Positions 45,460 to 60,400 of a DNA stretch of 64,000 bases are shown piece by piece. Positions within the stretch are counted from its first letter, which is position 1. Each line of letters starts with the position of its first letter. The DNA is taken from assembly GCA_013397845.1 (NCBI GenBank), contig VZTG01009363.1, positions 525,711-589,710 of the forward strand. Reading direction: 5' to 3'. Source of the stretch: Melanocharis versteri. Lineage: Eukaryota; Chordata; Aves; Passeriformes; Melanocharitidae. Made by a program: the position numbers and the translations under genes. The notes below the pieces were generated by a model. That model made no database searches and was not told where the DNA came from. It saw only the letters and a list, made by a program, of their open reading frames with translations.

Positions 45460-48400
45460 AGCACAGGAAATTCAATTACCAAGTTATTAGTTTTCAGTAA
45501 GGAGCTTGTTTTGTGAAAAAGCCCCTCAACCATTAAAAAAACTGAAACAAACTCCCAGTTATCCAGACGTAAAGAAAAGCAGCTTCTTGCCCAAACCCTA
45601 AACAAAGGCCTACAGATTAAAGCACGGTCTTTAAGGACACAGTTTCCTATAGCTGTGCCAGCTGTGACACGCGAGCTGGGCACAGACAAGCTGTACAGCT
45701 TCCCCAGGAGGGGGGCTAGTTTGCATCTCTGCTCAAGAGCAGGCACGTGAAGAGGGTCTGTAGGGAGGGCAGGACTTCTCTGGGCAGAAAGCAACACTCC
45801 CCACCAGGGACACAGCTTCTGTCTGAAATGAGCTGCAAGACCGTTTTAGTTTGGACACCAGCTAAAACATGTACTCTTCTAATAGGGCCCAGTTGCCTTT
45901 AGGCTTTCTGACCATGTCGACCTGTAACTTCTCCATAAACTAGAAAATAAAACAAATTAAATAACTGGGACCACAACAATGCCATAACACACAGACGCTT
46001 TTTTCTTTATGCCGAAATGTCACAAAGTGCAAGTAACATTTACATTCGGCATGCAAAATTAATTCCTGACACAAAAGCAAAGTGGTTCTCAACACCGAAC
46101 AAGAACATTTGACTCTTTCTATTGAAAATCATTAAGGATGAAGCGTCCTTTTTAACCTGGTTCCATTATGGAAGCAATATTGATAGAGTGATTGTTATAA
46201 AAGGTGTAGAGAGATAATGACTATGGGTTTGTGGGAGTGTATAATGCAGGACGTGAAAGCTTTGCCCTCTAGATTTCTTTCTTTTATTACGGATTACCAC
46301 AAATACCACAAAAATTGCCACTAGAAAACATATCTATGGTTAATAAAATGGATGTGAATGAATATATATCAAATTATTACGAATTACAATCTGCCATCAA
46401 TAATATATATTATCAAACAACAGCATGGCATCAGTTAATAATAATATGAATCAGTACTGTGGTACAACCAATGACAGCAGCAGCCAAGTAGTTATATACT
46501 ATTTTAGATAACTATTGGTAATCATGAATGAAGCAAATTTATCAATGATATAACAGCAGATATTTTAATGATTACTTATACTAATATTTATGCTATTGAT
46601 GTGAAGTGAATTAGACAGATTTCAAAAGCAGCAAAACCATCTCAAAAGGTGGGAACAACCTGGGGGACCAACCCTTCCTGAAAGAGAGGAAGATAGACCT
46701 AGATAGTAAGAGAGCTGGTAGGGTCCCATTTCCAAAATGATCCATATCACAGGCTTTTTTTTAGCCAGGTGTCCCTGGGGAGGGCCCAAATCCTCACAGA
46801 AAGGTTGTGTGGGATTCAACCAAGAAGTTCTCAAGTTCATTTTTGGATAAACATTAAGTATTTTTTATATCACATAGTCATAAGAGGGAGTGGGGCAATG
46901 AGCAGCCAATAGATCCTGTTTAATTTCCATTTTTCACAGATGACTAGGGATGCTGTTTTCTGTTCCTTCAGAGTTATTTTATTTTTTCAGACTGTTTTCT
47001 ACCTTCACGTGACAAATTGCTGTTACAGTCTCCTTGTTTGGTGCTTATCAGTGGTATCTGTGGATGTTTCTGGTTTCTAGGTACCTCAGCTGCGTTTCAA
47101 GGAGGCCAGCTGCCCTTTTCAAGGATGTTTTTCGCTAGTTCACAGGGCTGGTCCCCAGGCTTGCAGTTCCAGGCAGCCCTTTCTGTGTCAGTTTTTTTGA
47201 GTGGACAATATCTTTTGTTCACTAACTTTCCTTTCTAACCAGGCCATCTTTATGGCTCCTCCCATCACTGCCTAAAAAGGTTATTTTTAATAAATAGTAA
47301 TGCTAAGTATGCAAGATTTGGCTCCCAGATCAACAGCATATTCAGTAGGGAAGCAGCTAAAAGGTGAAAATCTTGGATTAAAATATGCAAGTAAGAAAGA
47401 TGAAATCAAGAGAAGAATATATGAAGAAACAGGACTAGCAAAAATATTTTCTTTCAGAAATGCCAGAGTTCCACAAGATTACTCTGTAACGTTCCGGCCA
47501 ATTCCACCACAAGCGCTGTGCAGTGGCTACAGTTTTCCATCCTGCAAAAATTAAGCATGGGCAGAGCCTCCACGAACTCAGCAATGCCTGTACTTTATTT
47601 GATATTTTAAAGCAAATCATATATACAGATTACTTCAAAATCAAGACCACGTGCAAATAAGAGCAACCAAGAGTAGGGAATCTCTCTGAGTAAATGAGCA
47701 TTCTTACACTGAGGTCCCATGGGTGTCACCTGTCCCTCTTGTTTGGCCCGCAGAGCTTTCAGGACAGCAGCTGTAGCCAAGTGGACAGTGCGCTTCTCTG
47801 GTCCAATCTACTGAGCAAAAAAATGTAGACCCCTCAGTGTCATCCACAGTGGTTTGATACTCACCAATGTCTCAGTTTCTGTTAAATGGTATTTTGTTTG
47901 CCACAGTTTAAAAGACAGCACTGTTGATAACACAGCAAGGGGAAAAGTCACTGATACTGGGGGGAAAAAAAAGAAAGAACAATTCATATTGGCTAAAAAT
48001 TACAAAAAAGAGAAGATGAAGAAATGTGTAACTTGCATCAAACACCCCCCTGGAATTCTGACTGGTCACTTTCACACTGGTTTGCCTGAGAACCACACAT
48101 GTTCCCAATTTCGAAGAGTGCAAATGGAACTGTTTTGTGAAAATTCACAACTTACATGTTTGTTACTATCCTTTTCACAACAGCACCCTCAAATGTGTCT
48201 TACCCAGCAAAGCTGCCTGTTGCTGGTAAGCTCTCTGGAGAAGCCTTCAAAGTTGTTGACAATTTCTCCCATGTCTCTATTGACCACATGAATAAAGAAA
48301 GCCTTGAGAGCACATATGACTGTCAAGCATAGCCAAATTTGCTGCCTCATTACATCCAAATGCGTATAACAGAAGGGCTGTGGGCCCTTTCCTCAGCTGA

Positions 48401-48556
48401 TACTTTGAGAATTACCCTCTTCAGGCAGTCTGTGGATTTGAAAGACCAGCATGGAACCATTCACTTTGCGCCCAGACCTGGGTGGCCACTGTCAGTTTAA
48501 TTGAGTGGCCATGTTTCATCTTATACTTCCTGTTTCCAGATGCTGATGCCTTCCTC

Positions 48557-48600
48557 AAAAAAAAAAAACAAAAAAAACCAAAAAAAAAAACAAACAAAAA
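48557..48600. repeat. A-rich simple repeat
   Basis: A runs broken by single C or CC (aaaca, aaacca, caaac). Could be the remains of a retroposon tail, but no element body was recognised next to it. Confidence 0.85.
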
Positions 48601-50132
48601 GTGGGGTTCAAAGGGCTTTCAAGATGAAAGTTATTCTGTATCACCTCCCACTCCACAGAGGAAGAAAACAGCCACCCTAGACTGGCAGTCCAAAGCACTC
48701 AGATCCCATTATTCTCTGAGGAAAACAGCATTTCTCCAAATTAGACAGCCTTTACATACCATCCCTTTCCAGCAACTGCTGCATGTCCCTGAGTTGTTTT
48801 GGTACTTGCAGTCACGTTCAAGTTCTCATTTCCTCATAAGGCATTCTGTTTCTGGCAGTGAGATAAAGGCAGTTGTGCTCCAGCTGTTCCAAGTCCCCAA
48901 GACTCAGGGCTGCAGCTGAATTGGCTTTTTCCAGTCCCACATACTGCTACTCAATGTCAACATATATTCCAAGCAAAGCTTTTGCCAGGATAAACCACAT
49001 GCCAATCTTCTTCAGCAAAATGCAGAGTGTCAGAGAAAGGACAGACACAGCATAAGCCCTGTGCCAACCATCATTTTCTTCAGCAGCATGGAATGAACAG
49101 TCTCAAGAGTTAAGAGACAGTCCTGTGAATACTCCCCTGCTTAGGGTATTTGCTTGACATACGAGTAGCTGGTGTCAGAAACACAGTTTTGTAAGACCTC
49201 CTTTGCGTGATTCTGGCTAAGACGTTTTCCTTGCCTATGTCTCAGTCCCTCCGCTGTTCCCACCTACACTGTGGGAACAACATCCCATCCCACTTTTCTT
49301 GGCTGTGATGAATCATGTACTACAGTGCCTGAGGTCATTTATGTATCTAGGCAGGTTGTACTACGCACATTTCCCCCATGATGACAGGGAGGGCTTTCAG
49401 CATCTCATAACAAACCAGGTGATACGCAGACTCCAATCTTAGGCTGAAGATAATGGTTTGTTCCTAAAGAAGCTTAAAATAACTGAGTACGTACTTGCCA
49501 GATTGCTAAGTGATTAAAAAAAAAAACCAAACGAGACGTTTCTGTGAGAAACAATTGCAAAGGTAGATTGAAGGAGGAAAAGGCATATCATCGAGTCAGA
49601 GGTTTTGTGGGTGTTCAGCTGAGTGCTTAGGGGGTTTTGACATATTCTCAGTGTCAGTGAAACAGACTGGAATGGCAAAGAAGGAAGTGCTCATTCTATG
49701 GCCTAGGGTTGAAAAGGCATTGCTGCAAACCACTGATGTCTGGAAGCTACACCAAGGTACAAGAAGGGACCAGTGAGAACCGTAGGGGAACTCATGAATG
49801 TCCTCACTGGACACTGCTTGTGGAACAGTTGCAGAAGCTGTGTACTGTCCAGACTGCCTCACAAAAGCCTCCTGCCCCCCCGGCCATGGGTCTGAGATGT
49901 GGCAGCTCGGTGACCTGGGAAGGCAGATCCCACTGACAGTCACTGCTGTTCTCAGAGGCCGGGGTCCAGCACTCACCCCCATGTGGCTGTCTGAAAGGAG
50001 GCTAGCTGCATCCCAGGGCCCCCTGGGCAAGCCTCCGGCCAGAGATCCGTGCTGCATGCTGTCTGCTTGATAATTGGTACACTGGCTTTGTGGCAGCCAA
50101 ATTGCTGTGCAGGGCCCACAGGTTTTACACAA

Positions 50133-50208
50133 GTTTTTTTGTTTGTTTGTTTTTGTGGGGTTTTGTTTGTTTGTTTGTTTGGGTTTTTTGTTTTTGTTTT
50201 TTTTTTTT
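50133..50208. repeat. (GTTT)n / T-rich simple repeat
   Basis: T runs and gttt units with two short G runs over 76 bp. Confidence 0.9.
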
Positions 50209-53200
50209 AGTATCTCAGGTGTCCATTGTGAGGAATAGTGGGAAATTATGGCAGCTTTTCTCCTCCAAGCTCAAGACCAGGGGTCAAGGTTGGTAGGTGA
50301 CGCTAAAAGTTGCCCATCTGAAAGGAAATGTTCAATCGACCAAATGCTAGATTCTGGCTGCTGCTTGATCATGGTCTTCAACTTGACCCTGGATGAGTCA
50401 AAACAACTCTTCTCCCCTTGATAAAGGATAATAACAGAGATAATGACACTGATCTGATTTGTCTGAGAATGTGTGAGAAATGCTACGTATTAGGCAATAA
50501 GGATTGTTGGGCAAGGTGTTAAATGCCTTGGAAACCCCTGGGAGAGCTGCTGCCTATCAGTAGATTTCTGTTTATTGCCTGGCATAACAGGGTCTGTCTT
50601 GGAACAAATGAAGCCCAGGCTATTTTGTCAATAGATCAAGAGCATTTCCACAAGATAGGCTGGCCTGTCACAGTGGGTGTGTATCCCACTGTCCTCCTGA
50701 ATGCTCTTTGTCATCCCCAGGTTGCAGAAAGGGTCATTCCTTCCTACCTTACTGATCAATTGAATTCAGGGGCATATCTATTGCTAAGGATATACACGCT
50801 TGCTCTTCAGAACACTTAGCAGCAGTCTGAAAAGGCTGGGGCCATTCTAATGACAGTGGCGCCAGAGCTTATATTTAGCCTACTTGTAATCTGCTCATTA
50901 TAACCTTTAACTCACTGAAGCAATTGATTGAACTTCCACGTGGAAAAAAAAAAATCTCTCCTTGCAAACAGCAGTTCTTTGATAAAGATATCAACAAAAT
51001 TAAATGGACGGGTTTTGATGCAGTCACTTTAACAAGCAACACTAGACTAAAATGTAAATATGGAAATAGTTTCTATTGTACTTCTAATCTTTTAGCACAA
51101 TGGAAATAATATGCATTCATGGTAGCCATAAGCCACTTTGAAACATAGAGTCATTCCAGAAGTGAAAAGGTTAATATAGAACAAAATCACGACTCCAGTG
51201 AAAGGGCTACAGATCTGACCTTGCTCTTATAAAGCTGCTTAGTTTGCCAAGCACCTTCCACTCAAAAAAGAGAAAAAAGCAACCTGTGAATTCTTGTATG
51301 TGTTCATGCTATTACTGCACAGCCATGTGATGGAGACATAAAAGCTGATCGGTTGTGAACACCCCAGATAGAACTGAGAGGAGAGGAAGGTGGGTAGAGG
51401 CCCGTAAGGAGCCTAAGTCATCTAGTCACCAGCTTCCACTCTTAGGAATGTGAACCAACTCTCTTGTCTTTTCTTGGGAACTCTTCAGAAGGACAGAATC
51501 ACTGACTTGGCCTCCTTGGCAGGACTGAATAGGGGCTGCAATCTAGCATGGTCATTCCCTTTTCCACAGCACACCATGAGTGTGTTCCTGAGTGGCATTT
51601 TCTACACTTGCTGGAGAAGCAGGGAGAAGTCCTCACTATTCCAACGATGAAGCAGTCAAATGATTAGATGTTCTCTTCATGTGTGGTACTTTTATCATAG
51701 GAGTCATACTGAACTGAGATTTATCACATTTTGTTTTTGAAAGAGCTGAAATGCTTCCTTACCCTTCCTTACTGCAGCAAATACACCCCTGGCACTGCCA
51801 AACACTGAAGCCAAGAGAAGGATCAACAGCCATTTAGCCCCTGGAAGGCTGTCCCAAATGTGAATAAATGTGTGGGTGGGTATTGAATGAATGGTGAATC
51901 CAGCAGCTGGCACCTGTGGAGGCGCAGGAAGAAAAGGTGAATCGTTAGCACACCTGGGATGGATTTTCAGGGGCAAAGGTAAAACGCACAGATCTATCCA
52001 TTTCCCAGTATGTACTTATCAGCAGCCTCAGCTAGAGACTCAATAACCTAGCAGCAGGGCACAAAGGAGAGGGGTGAAGTGCTCCTACTGGGAGTAGCTT
52101 TTTGATTAAAGAAAGGAATGCTTTCGCAGCAGTCAGCTTTCCAGTTGGTACATGACTAATTCATCAAGACTGCTTGTGTTCAGGTTTCCCTTTTAGATTT
52201 CCAGTCTGTTTCTAAGACCCTGCTGAGTTTAACTAGGTATCTGTCCTGTCTTCCTTAAAAACGAAACAGAAACAACACGATGGCCAACACGTTTCTCCTT
52301 GCCTACAGTAAATTAAATACTAAGATGGACAGTGTTCTGTAAAAATACACAGTGCTATAAATACTTTGATCCCCCACCAACAGTGGTTGTTACAATTTGA
52401 CAAAAACTATGCCTTTAAAGAGAATGTTAAAAAATATAATCAATGTGCTACCTACAAAAAGCACGTTTGCATGTAGAACTAACAAGGAAAATAAGCTCAA
52501 AGAGTAGCACCAGAGAAGAACATGGGTCCCATGGGTAATGTCTGAACTCTGTGAAGCTCCTAGGTACACCCATACAAGAGAAGGGAAATCTAACACAAAA
52601 TCCTACACCTACACACATTCACTAAGAAAGAAATGCTAAGCTACCTCCCGAAGTCTGATATGCTATTTGGGATCCAGGGGCCGGTAACCCTCTGGTCAGG
52701 CTCTCAGTACCTTTTTTAGTTATTTTTTTAACCTCCTAAGAGGTGATCAAGGTTCATTCTTAGAAATGAGAGCAAAGCAATGCTTGAGACTCCCCAGGTA
52801 ATATGAAATGGCTCTGCTAGAAACCAGTCAGGGTGAGCTGCTCAGAACCACCACAGAGAACAGAAGCAGCACTTGGCATTAGCCTTGCTCCATTTCCACT
52901 GTGCACAAGGGAACAGATGCTCTTCAGTTCCCCTGCATTTCTACCTCCTTTTCAAAATACGACAGAGAGGAGAACATATGACATCTGTCGTGCCACACCC
53001 CTCAGCCTGCCTCCCTCTGCCCAGTGATGAAGTGTGGTACCCCAGCTGCTTGCTTCCATCCTTCTATCCCACTCTCCTCCTTTCCCTCCCCTATGCTAAG
53101 GGAGAAAGAAGCAGGGAAGCTGTTGCTGTTCCTGCAGCTAACACTCTCTCTGTGTCACTAGAAAAAAGTGCAGAGAAAATAATCTGGTCCCTGAGGAAAT

Positions 53201-53869
53201 GTTAAAGTCTGCAGCTGAGGGCGAAGTTCTGCACTGGGTTCTGCTTCCAACTCTCAACAACCTCATAACAGTCTCTCACAGCTGACACCCAGCTAGCCAG
53301 GATTCTTGATCAGAACCCAGGTTTTGCACTCCAGACTGTTACATCAAAAATAGATACAACCACCTCACTTCCATCTCCTGACTCTTCCCACACTGTCTTG
53401 GAAAGGTGTCTGTCAGAGATGTGTATCTGGGGGGGTGCTCCCAGCCCTGCACTGACTGTCACTCTCCTGCAGTGCCTGGAAGGTCAAAAGCAGTTTTGTT
53501 CCTGTACTATGATGAGGCTGAAGTGGGAGCAATATGTGTGGCTATGAAGGCACGTGCACTTTCAGACATTTGCACAGAGCCCAAGTACCTACTGCACAAG
53601 ACAATAGTTATTGGGTGAATCACAGTTCTGGCCTTCAGCAGTTATCCACCCAGACCTGCTTCTGGTGCCCAGATCAGTTGCTCCAATCTAGCCCTAAATT
53701 CCTTAAAGCAGGTGAGAGAATTTGAGTCTCCTGCTTGCAATGTACTGCTTAGCATATGTTGAGTGCTCCTGTGGTTTAAACCCAATGTGACTGCGTAGCT
53801 GTAAGCAAAGTCGTGTGTTGGGGGAAAGCTGGCACACATACAAACATTTACAGCATCTCCACGGAAAGC

Positions 53870-56800
53870 TTAAAAACTGAGAAGTTTATTGAACAGATGA
53901 AAATAAATAACAAAAGTGGGGGCTCATTAAGTTTACTTCTTTATACTCATTTATACTCATTCCAGCTGTAGATAACGTGTTTTAGAATAAACAGTATAGT
54001 AGATGACTGTGGGTAAAACAGCGTTCTGCCTTGTTTCTGCCCATCAGCAAACTCTAGAAGTCTTTAAACAAAAAAACCCCCCAACCAATCAAAATAACCC
54101 ACCACACCCAACAAAAACCCCTCCAAACCTTTCCAAGGCTACTTTTCAATTGTAAGGGCTACTCACAAGCCTGGTGAAATGACAATTTAGTCGTTGCAAG
54201 GATAAGAACACATAAGGTTCTTTTCATAATGCTTTACGCTAAAGTTGGAACGTACTTTATCTAAGTAGTAAGATCATACACATGTTTATGTTTGGAAGTT
54301 TACTCAAAAATACTATGAAAATATTCTTAAAATACTACAGCTTGAAACAATGCATGACAGAAACAGTCTGCAGGCCTAGCATGCAGAATGGGAATCACAA
54401 GGTTCGGATGGACAACAGGGAGGAGTACAGATTACCAGAAATTACATGATTGTTCTCATTAAAAATAGTAAAACATTAATTACATTTACAGGAAATACTA
54501 AAAATACAGTAAACTCTGCAGTTTGTAGGTTCCGTAAGAAGAATGGTTTTAGTGCTGTGTTAGTTATTATTGAAACTCAAACAGTACTAGCTCCTTGATC
54601 TACAGTGGCACTGTATATACATGCCAGGATCTGCACTTTTGAGTCGTACTGGTCGTTGAGACAGGTAACATTCAATGAGGTTGGGCTAAAACACTGGCTA
54701 TCACAAGAACAAATGTATAAAATTCCCTGAAAAATTAGACAGAAGTGAATAGTGGCTGCTAATCCCAGACAAAGCAAGAGGGAGGATATGTGCTTGCCTT
54801 ACAGCGTGGCAGTGACTGCCAGCTAAGAGTTTAAACTGGACTTGCTCTCACAAGAATCCCAAGTCCGTCTGTCTGTCCACGGGAGTTTGTTTCAAGCCCA
54901 GGCAGAATTGTTGTAACCTATTCCTGCCAAGGACCTGTGAACCGGTCTAGAAAAAGTCTCTGTTTTAACAGCAATAATGCACTATGAACTCACAATCCTG
55001 TATGGAAGTACAATTTACAGAGGATAAAAAAAAACCTCATGAATGTTTTATTCCCATCCTTCTCCCCTCAATGTGAAGGCTACTCTGCTTTCATCCCCCT
55101 CCCACCATCTCCCCTCCCCCACCTCAAATAAGCAGATGCAATCAAGGTGAAATTTATTTTGAACCAATTCTGCAAAACAGTTCAACAATGCCATACTTTA
55201 TAAAAATACTTAGTTACATAATTAAACTTATTACTATTTATATAAAAAGTGTGAATGTGAATTTTAAACTCTGTTAGGGTAAGAACCACATCAAGGTCTT
55301 CAGGTGAAACAAATAAATTTTCATAAACATACAAACTCTTTTGGAGAAGTTTTATAATACACAACCATTTACAATGAACACGTTCATTAAGTTAGTGTTT
55401 TATTCCTTTACTATACAAGTGTTATTACAATGAACTGTTCCATTCAGTAATTAAAAATCCATACAATGCCAGTGTCATTTTTGGCATTTTTTGTTATGAC
55501 TGCATTAATACATAAACTCATATGATTGTGTTATTAATTTTAAAATATTTAGAAAAATTAAAATGTCATTATCTTTTTGGGTTTTTTGATTATTTTGTGT
55601 GTGTTTTTTTGTTTTGTTTTTGTTTTTCTTACAGAAAGCCCTTTTAAAATTTGATAACCACAGATGTATAGTTGATGAGCAATGATGAGGGAAAATGAAA
55701 AATGATGGCACTGTTCCTACACAGATCTGTTTAGTAGTTGGATTCAATGTAGTGTAAACCCATGAATGTTAAGTTTAGTACCAGAACTATCTTACCAGCT
55801 TTTCTGAATTCATTTGTTGGATAACTTTACAATGATAATATGAATTCCAAGCTGGTAACTAAGTAAGAATGTTTCAAAATTAAAGTACATAAGCTTGACC
55901 AGAAATTCAAGATCCTCATGCAAATTGTTGAGTAGAAGACATGACGTTATTGCTTGATATGTCAGTAGCCAAAAAAAATAAATCTAGGTGTAGTGTCAGC
56001 TGGGCTGAATGCCAGCAAATTTCATTACTTGGACAATATTAAATATATTTTATCCCTTTAGTTTTTAAACTTTCACATTATCTTTAGTTTATTTTTAGTT
56101 AAATAATTCTGTAGGAAGGGCAGAAGTGGGAAGAGCAACTGTATGTAAGTGTGCCTTAATAGTCAAGAAAAGCAAAAGTGCAATCAAATCCCTGAACTAG
56201 TGACAGACAGCACTTGTGGCACCCACCCTTGTTAACACTTACAAGCCACATACAACAGTACCAAACCTGTCTCTGAAAAAGGACTAAAAAGTGGCCATTT
56301 ACCAGCTTCAGTCTTGCTTTCCTGGTGAACTTTGATCAGGTAGTCTTCCCATACAAAAGCTCGCTGTTGCATTGGAGCTTAAAAGATTAAAGGCTTTCCC
56401 CCCGTGATTGTATTACATAGCTTCAAGTTCAAATATTATCATACTTTATCAACACAATTTTATAAAATATTACCTCATTTTCTAGTTACCTTCATTATTC
56501 TTAATTAGCTATGCAGAAAGAAAAAAGGAAAAATCTCTCATGCTACTTTCCAGTTATATTAATACAAGTATTAACACAGTGCATTATGCTCTCTAATCTC
56601 ACTATTGAGGTCTACCATTTAGATCAAGTTTCTCATTCACTGTTCCAATTTCTCTTTTTACCTGCCTACCCTAATTAAGTCCATGAAAGCAGAAGCTTAA
56701 AGATCAAGACTATGAATCAAATACAGTTGTACCATCTTTTGTTTTGCGGGGGTGGGGGCACACACATGTAGTTTTAAACACAGGGAGTTTTACTCAACTG

Positions 56801-57231
56801 GAATAGAATTGCTTGGTCCCACAAAGTTCTTCTGCTTTAAAAATGCTTTATCCCAAGATCACTAATTCCAGACAATTCTCTCATTAGTAGAATGATTAGC
56901 AAATATTGGGAGAATAAAGGATTTGAAACATTGGTTTTTCTGCTATTGTTCACACCAACACTCATTTTTTCTGCCCCATATTTTCAGTAAGCTTCCTTTG
57001 GACCCTGAAAATAAGTTGGGAAAGAGGAAAAAATAAAAACATGTCATTGGTAAATCCGAGTATAACACTTTAAAAGTGGTTTTGTGCAACTGCATTATGA
57101 AATTCCAGTTTGCCATTAAGAGCATGCAAAGTAGCGAAGATTTTCTTTCCTGTGATTCCTTAGAGACTTCAGGAATTCTTTGCAAGTCTTTTACATTTGG
57201 CAGATTTGTGCATGTTATATAGACTGTTGGC
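53870..57231 (-). other. YES1: YES1 3'UTR (about 3.4 kb) with terminal poly(A) signal
   Basis: Downstream of the YES1 stop no further coding exon is seen. On the minus strand AATAAA occurs at 53885-53890 (plus strand tttatt), followed about 30-50 nt later by a GT-rich stretch (TGTTTGTATGTGTG), the usual layout of a cleavage site. An internal AATAAA at 55153-55158 could give a shorter transcript. The region is AT-rich with several T- and A-runs. Vertebrate YES1 is known to have a long 3'UTR. Confidence 0.55.
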
Positions 57232-57440
57232 TTATAAATTGTCTCCAGGCTGGTACTGTGGTTCTGTAGCAGTAAAGTAGTCCTCCAAGAAAGACTGTAT
57301 ATACTCAAATGTTGGTCTCTCATCAGGGTCCTTCTTCCAACACAGTTTCATTAACTCGTGGAGAGACTCTGGGCAGCCTTGTGGACAAGGCATCCTATAT
57401 CCACGTTCCACTTGTTCCAGAACTTCTCGATTCACCATTC
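57232..57440 (-). CDS. YES1: YES1 exon 12 (C-lobe, regulatory tail, stop)
   Basis: 209 nt including TAA at 57232-57234, acceptor tcctctag. Encodes [38 protein letters not shown] and the tail [11 protein letters not shown] with the tyrosine that C-terminal Src kinase phosphorylates. Confidence 0.98.
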
Positions 57441-60400
57441 CTAGAGGAAAGCATATTAGCTCTGAATGACATTATGCAAAGAACAGGTTCCCAAAGTTTT
57501 CCAAGAATCTCTCCAGCTGCAATGCTGTGGTTCTACCAGAACAGAACCTTTGATGAACATGCTTTATAGTGAATGAATCTTTTACATTTTTCATTAAATA
57601 TATTTTCTGAAAATTATTTCAGGACACTGATAATTCCTCAATACCTGGTCCTTTTTCCATGTGCATGCTTTCTCCCTTTCCCATTGTCTTGGACCTGTCC
57701 TTTCAGAAAGGAGACTCAAGCACAAATAGCTTCTCCCTGCCTTAGGTTCCACTCAAGGACCACTTAATTTCAAATCAGGCCAAGAAAAAGGCTTTATATA
57801 TTCCTAACAGAACTGCTTTACAAGTTCCAGATCCAGCAAAGTATCTGTTAAAATATGTTTAGTTTCAAAAACTGGTTTAGCAGGTTCATGTACTGATGCT
57901 CTCTGTAGCCTGGGAAAATGTCAAAAATAGAAATATCAGGAACAGACAGATAGGAAACATAAGGATACCCACTAATCTGAAATAAACTGTCAATCACATT
58001 TAGAAGTGCTATTATACTTTAAAATATGCAATATTTAATCTGAAAATAAAACAAAGTATCTTTGTGAACAAAGGAACCAGTGAGGTGTGACTAAGTTTTT
58101 GTCTCTGCTTGTCAACTGTGGGCTCTGAATGAAGGCAAAATGTACAAAAGGTAACTTCAGAGGCACAGAATACAACAAAGAAAAGAAAAATCCATTCAAT
58201 TTTCCTGTTACCTGGATATGGCACTCTCCCCTTAGTTACCAGCTCTGTCAGTAAAATTCCAAATGACCACACATCCGACTTGATTGTAAACCGACCATAC
58301 AACGCTGCTTCTGGAGCGGTCCATTTAATTGGAAATTTAGCTCCTACAGACATTGGAAAGACAGATTCTCAATCTTCCCTTGCTAATCCACAATTTCCTT
58401 ACACTTCAAAATATTTTGAATAGAATAATGCCCTAAAAACATTTTTATACTTCGCTTTATTGATAAAATTCAAGGTGGTATAGTATTTTAATATTTCTCA
58501 AACTAGGGCAGCAACTACTGGCTACAATATCTGGAAGCACTAAAGACATCTGAGAGTCTTAATTAAATATGTTTCAAAAAGTGAACCTAATGAGCAACTT
58601 CTCTGGACTCTCATCTCCCTTCAAACTGTAGCATATTTTACCCCACAAAAATAATTAAAAATGCTTTTTGAAAACACAAACAAACTGCCACATTACTTAG
58701 AACAAAAGAAGTTTACTGGGATTGCACTTAGGCGAGGGGGTCACCTAAACATAGCTGTGAAAATACACTTACATGCAAGATCTTTATTCATGAACACAGA
58801 ATACACAGGCATCTTCTGCTAAATGTAATAGCTCTGGAGCAATTGAAAGGCAACCGGTCTTATTAATTATATTAATTAATTGTCCTTACCTTGTCTTGCA
58901 GTGTACTCATTGTCCTCTATTAACCTTGCTAAACCAAAATCTGCTATTTTACACACAAGATTGTCTCCTACAAGAATGTTAGCTGCCCGAAGGTCCCTGT
59001 GGATGTAGTTCATTCTTTCAATGTAAGCCATGCCATCTGCAATCTTAAAAAGAAAGTGTTATGAAAGGTTATTTTTCATGACTATATACATTTCTCCCAA
59101 GCATTAAGTTGCATCCCTTTATTTTAGCCCCATTCCCACTGTACAAGAAGTATAGCATGGCAATCAAGAGCTTGGCACTGATTAGCGTGTCTGGCTACAC
59201 AGTAGCTGCTAATTGCAAACCAGACTGTTTCCCTTCTTACAAATTACAAACCTACGACAGAAGGTGTAAGACAGAGCAGCATACAACAGGCAGAGCATTT
59301 GATATTTATGTTTAGTTCATATCTGACACCTCTTCTCTAAGCACAAAATACAGGTTTTTTGGTACCTGAGCAGCCATGTCGACCAGCTGTGGGAGTTTTA
59401 AGTATTTCCCTTCCCCTTCTTTAAGGAAGTCTAGCAAGCTGCCTGTAAAACATGACACATTTTGGAGAGAAAAAAAAGGAAGAAACCAAAACATTAGCTT
59501 GACCTGAAAACACAAATGAGATTCTTTTTTCCTAGACATTATGATTGACACATTTATCTCATGAAATCTGTATTCGAAAATCCATCATTTACCAGAATAT
59601 GTGACCCCATGACCATGCCCATAGTTACCTCTGCGCTGGTAACTAGTTAATGCAATTCTCTCCAAGTGGTTTGGAATCCACTTCAATAATGCAGATAACT
59701 AAACAAATAAGACAGACTGCTTTTTTTGGCAATACATTAGAATTTTTCCAATGTTGCTGGTATCAGTGCTCCTCGTAGCTGGACTTTCTTCCACTGTGAG
59801 ATTTATAATTACAGAACAAAAAAACCTCTATCCCTTACTCACATTTTTCTGCCAGCCCCAACCATGTATTAGAGAAATTATTCTGAAATTGTTGCTTTTT
59901 CATTCTTACAGGGGAAAACAAAACTATCTTCCATTCTTTACGACACTCATTTTCTCCCATTTATATAATGCAATCGCACCCAGAACATTACACAAGCAGT
60001 ATCTGAAATCAGTCCCAAGAACCTATGCTTCTGTTAAGACAGCAACCTTTACATGTGCAGTAAAGCTTTGTCTCTACATAGCAGCTTTCCCTACAGGTGG
60101 CATTATGTCATACAAAGTAAGAACACCACCTCTGTCCTAAAAAACTGGTGAAGATTGGCAACTAATCACTCTTGTCAGAGTCAAAATTACAGCAACAAAA
60201 TTACAAGTGTGGCCATGGTGGGGAAAGAAAACACTTGATTGCATACCCTGAAGTGGATTCATAGCAGTAACTCTGAATTAGGTTTCTCCTACATGACTTT
60301 AGTGACTTGCTGTATTTTTGCACAGCGAAAGTAAAAATGTGTCAGGCCAGACCCACACTGCTGCTGCTGTTTGCTGTGTGTGTTTGCACAGACTTTTTCT

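Larger units (their letters stand above)
43359..53870. other. Region between ENOSF1 remnants and YES1 3'UTR
   Basis: About 10.5 kb with no exon recognised. The N-terminal ENOSF1 exons should be here and were not found. It contains the 36-bp duplicated segment (44211-44246 and 45424-45459), A-rich and GTTT-rich simple repeats and several unsupported open frames, the longest 178 codons on the minus strand at 49596-50132, which has no family signature. Confidence 0.55.

Noticed and set aside
49596..50132. 178-codon minus-strand open frame
   Set aside because: No recognisable domain and no splice or promoter signals; moderately GC-rich local sequence explains its length.
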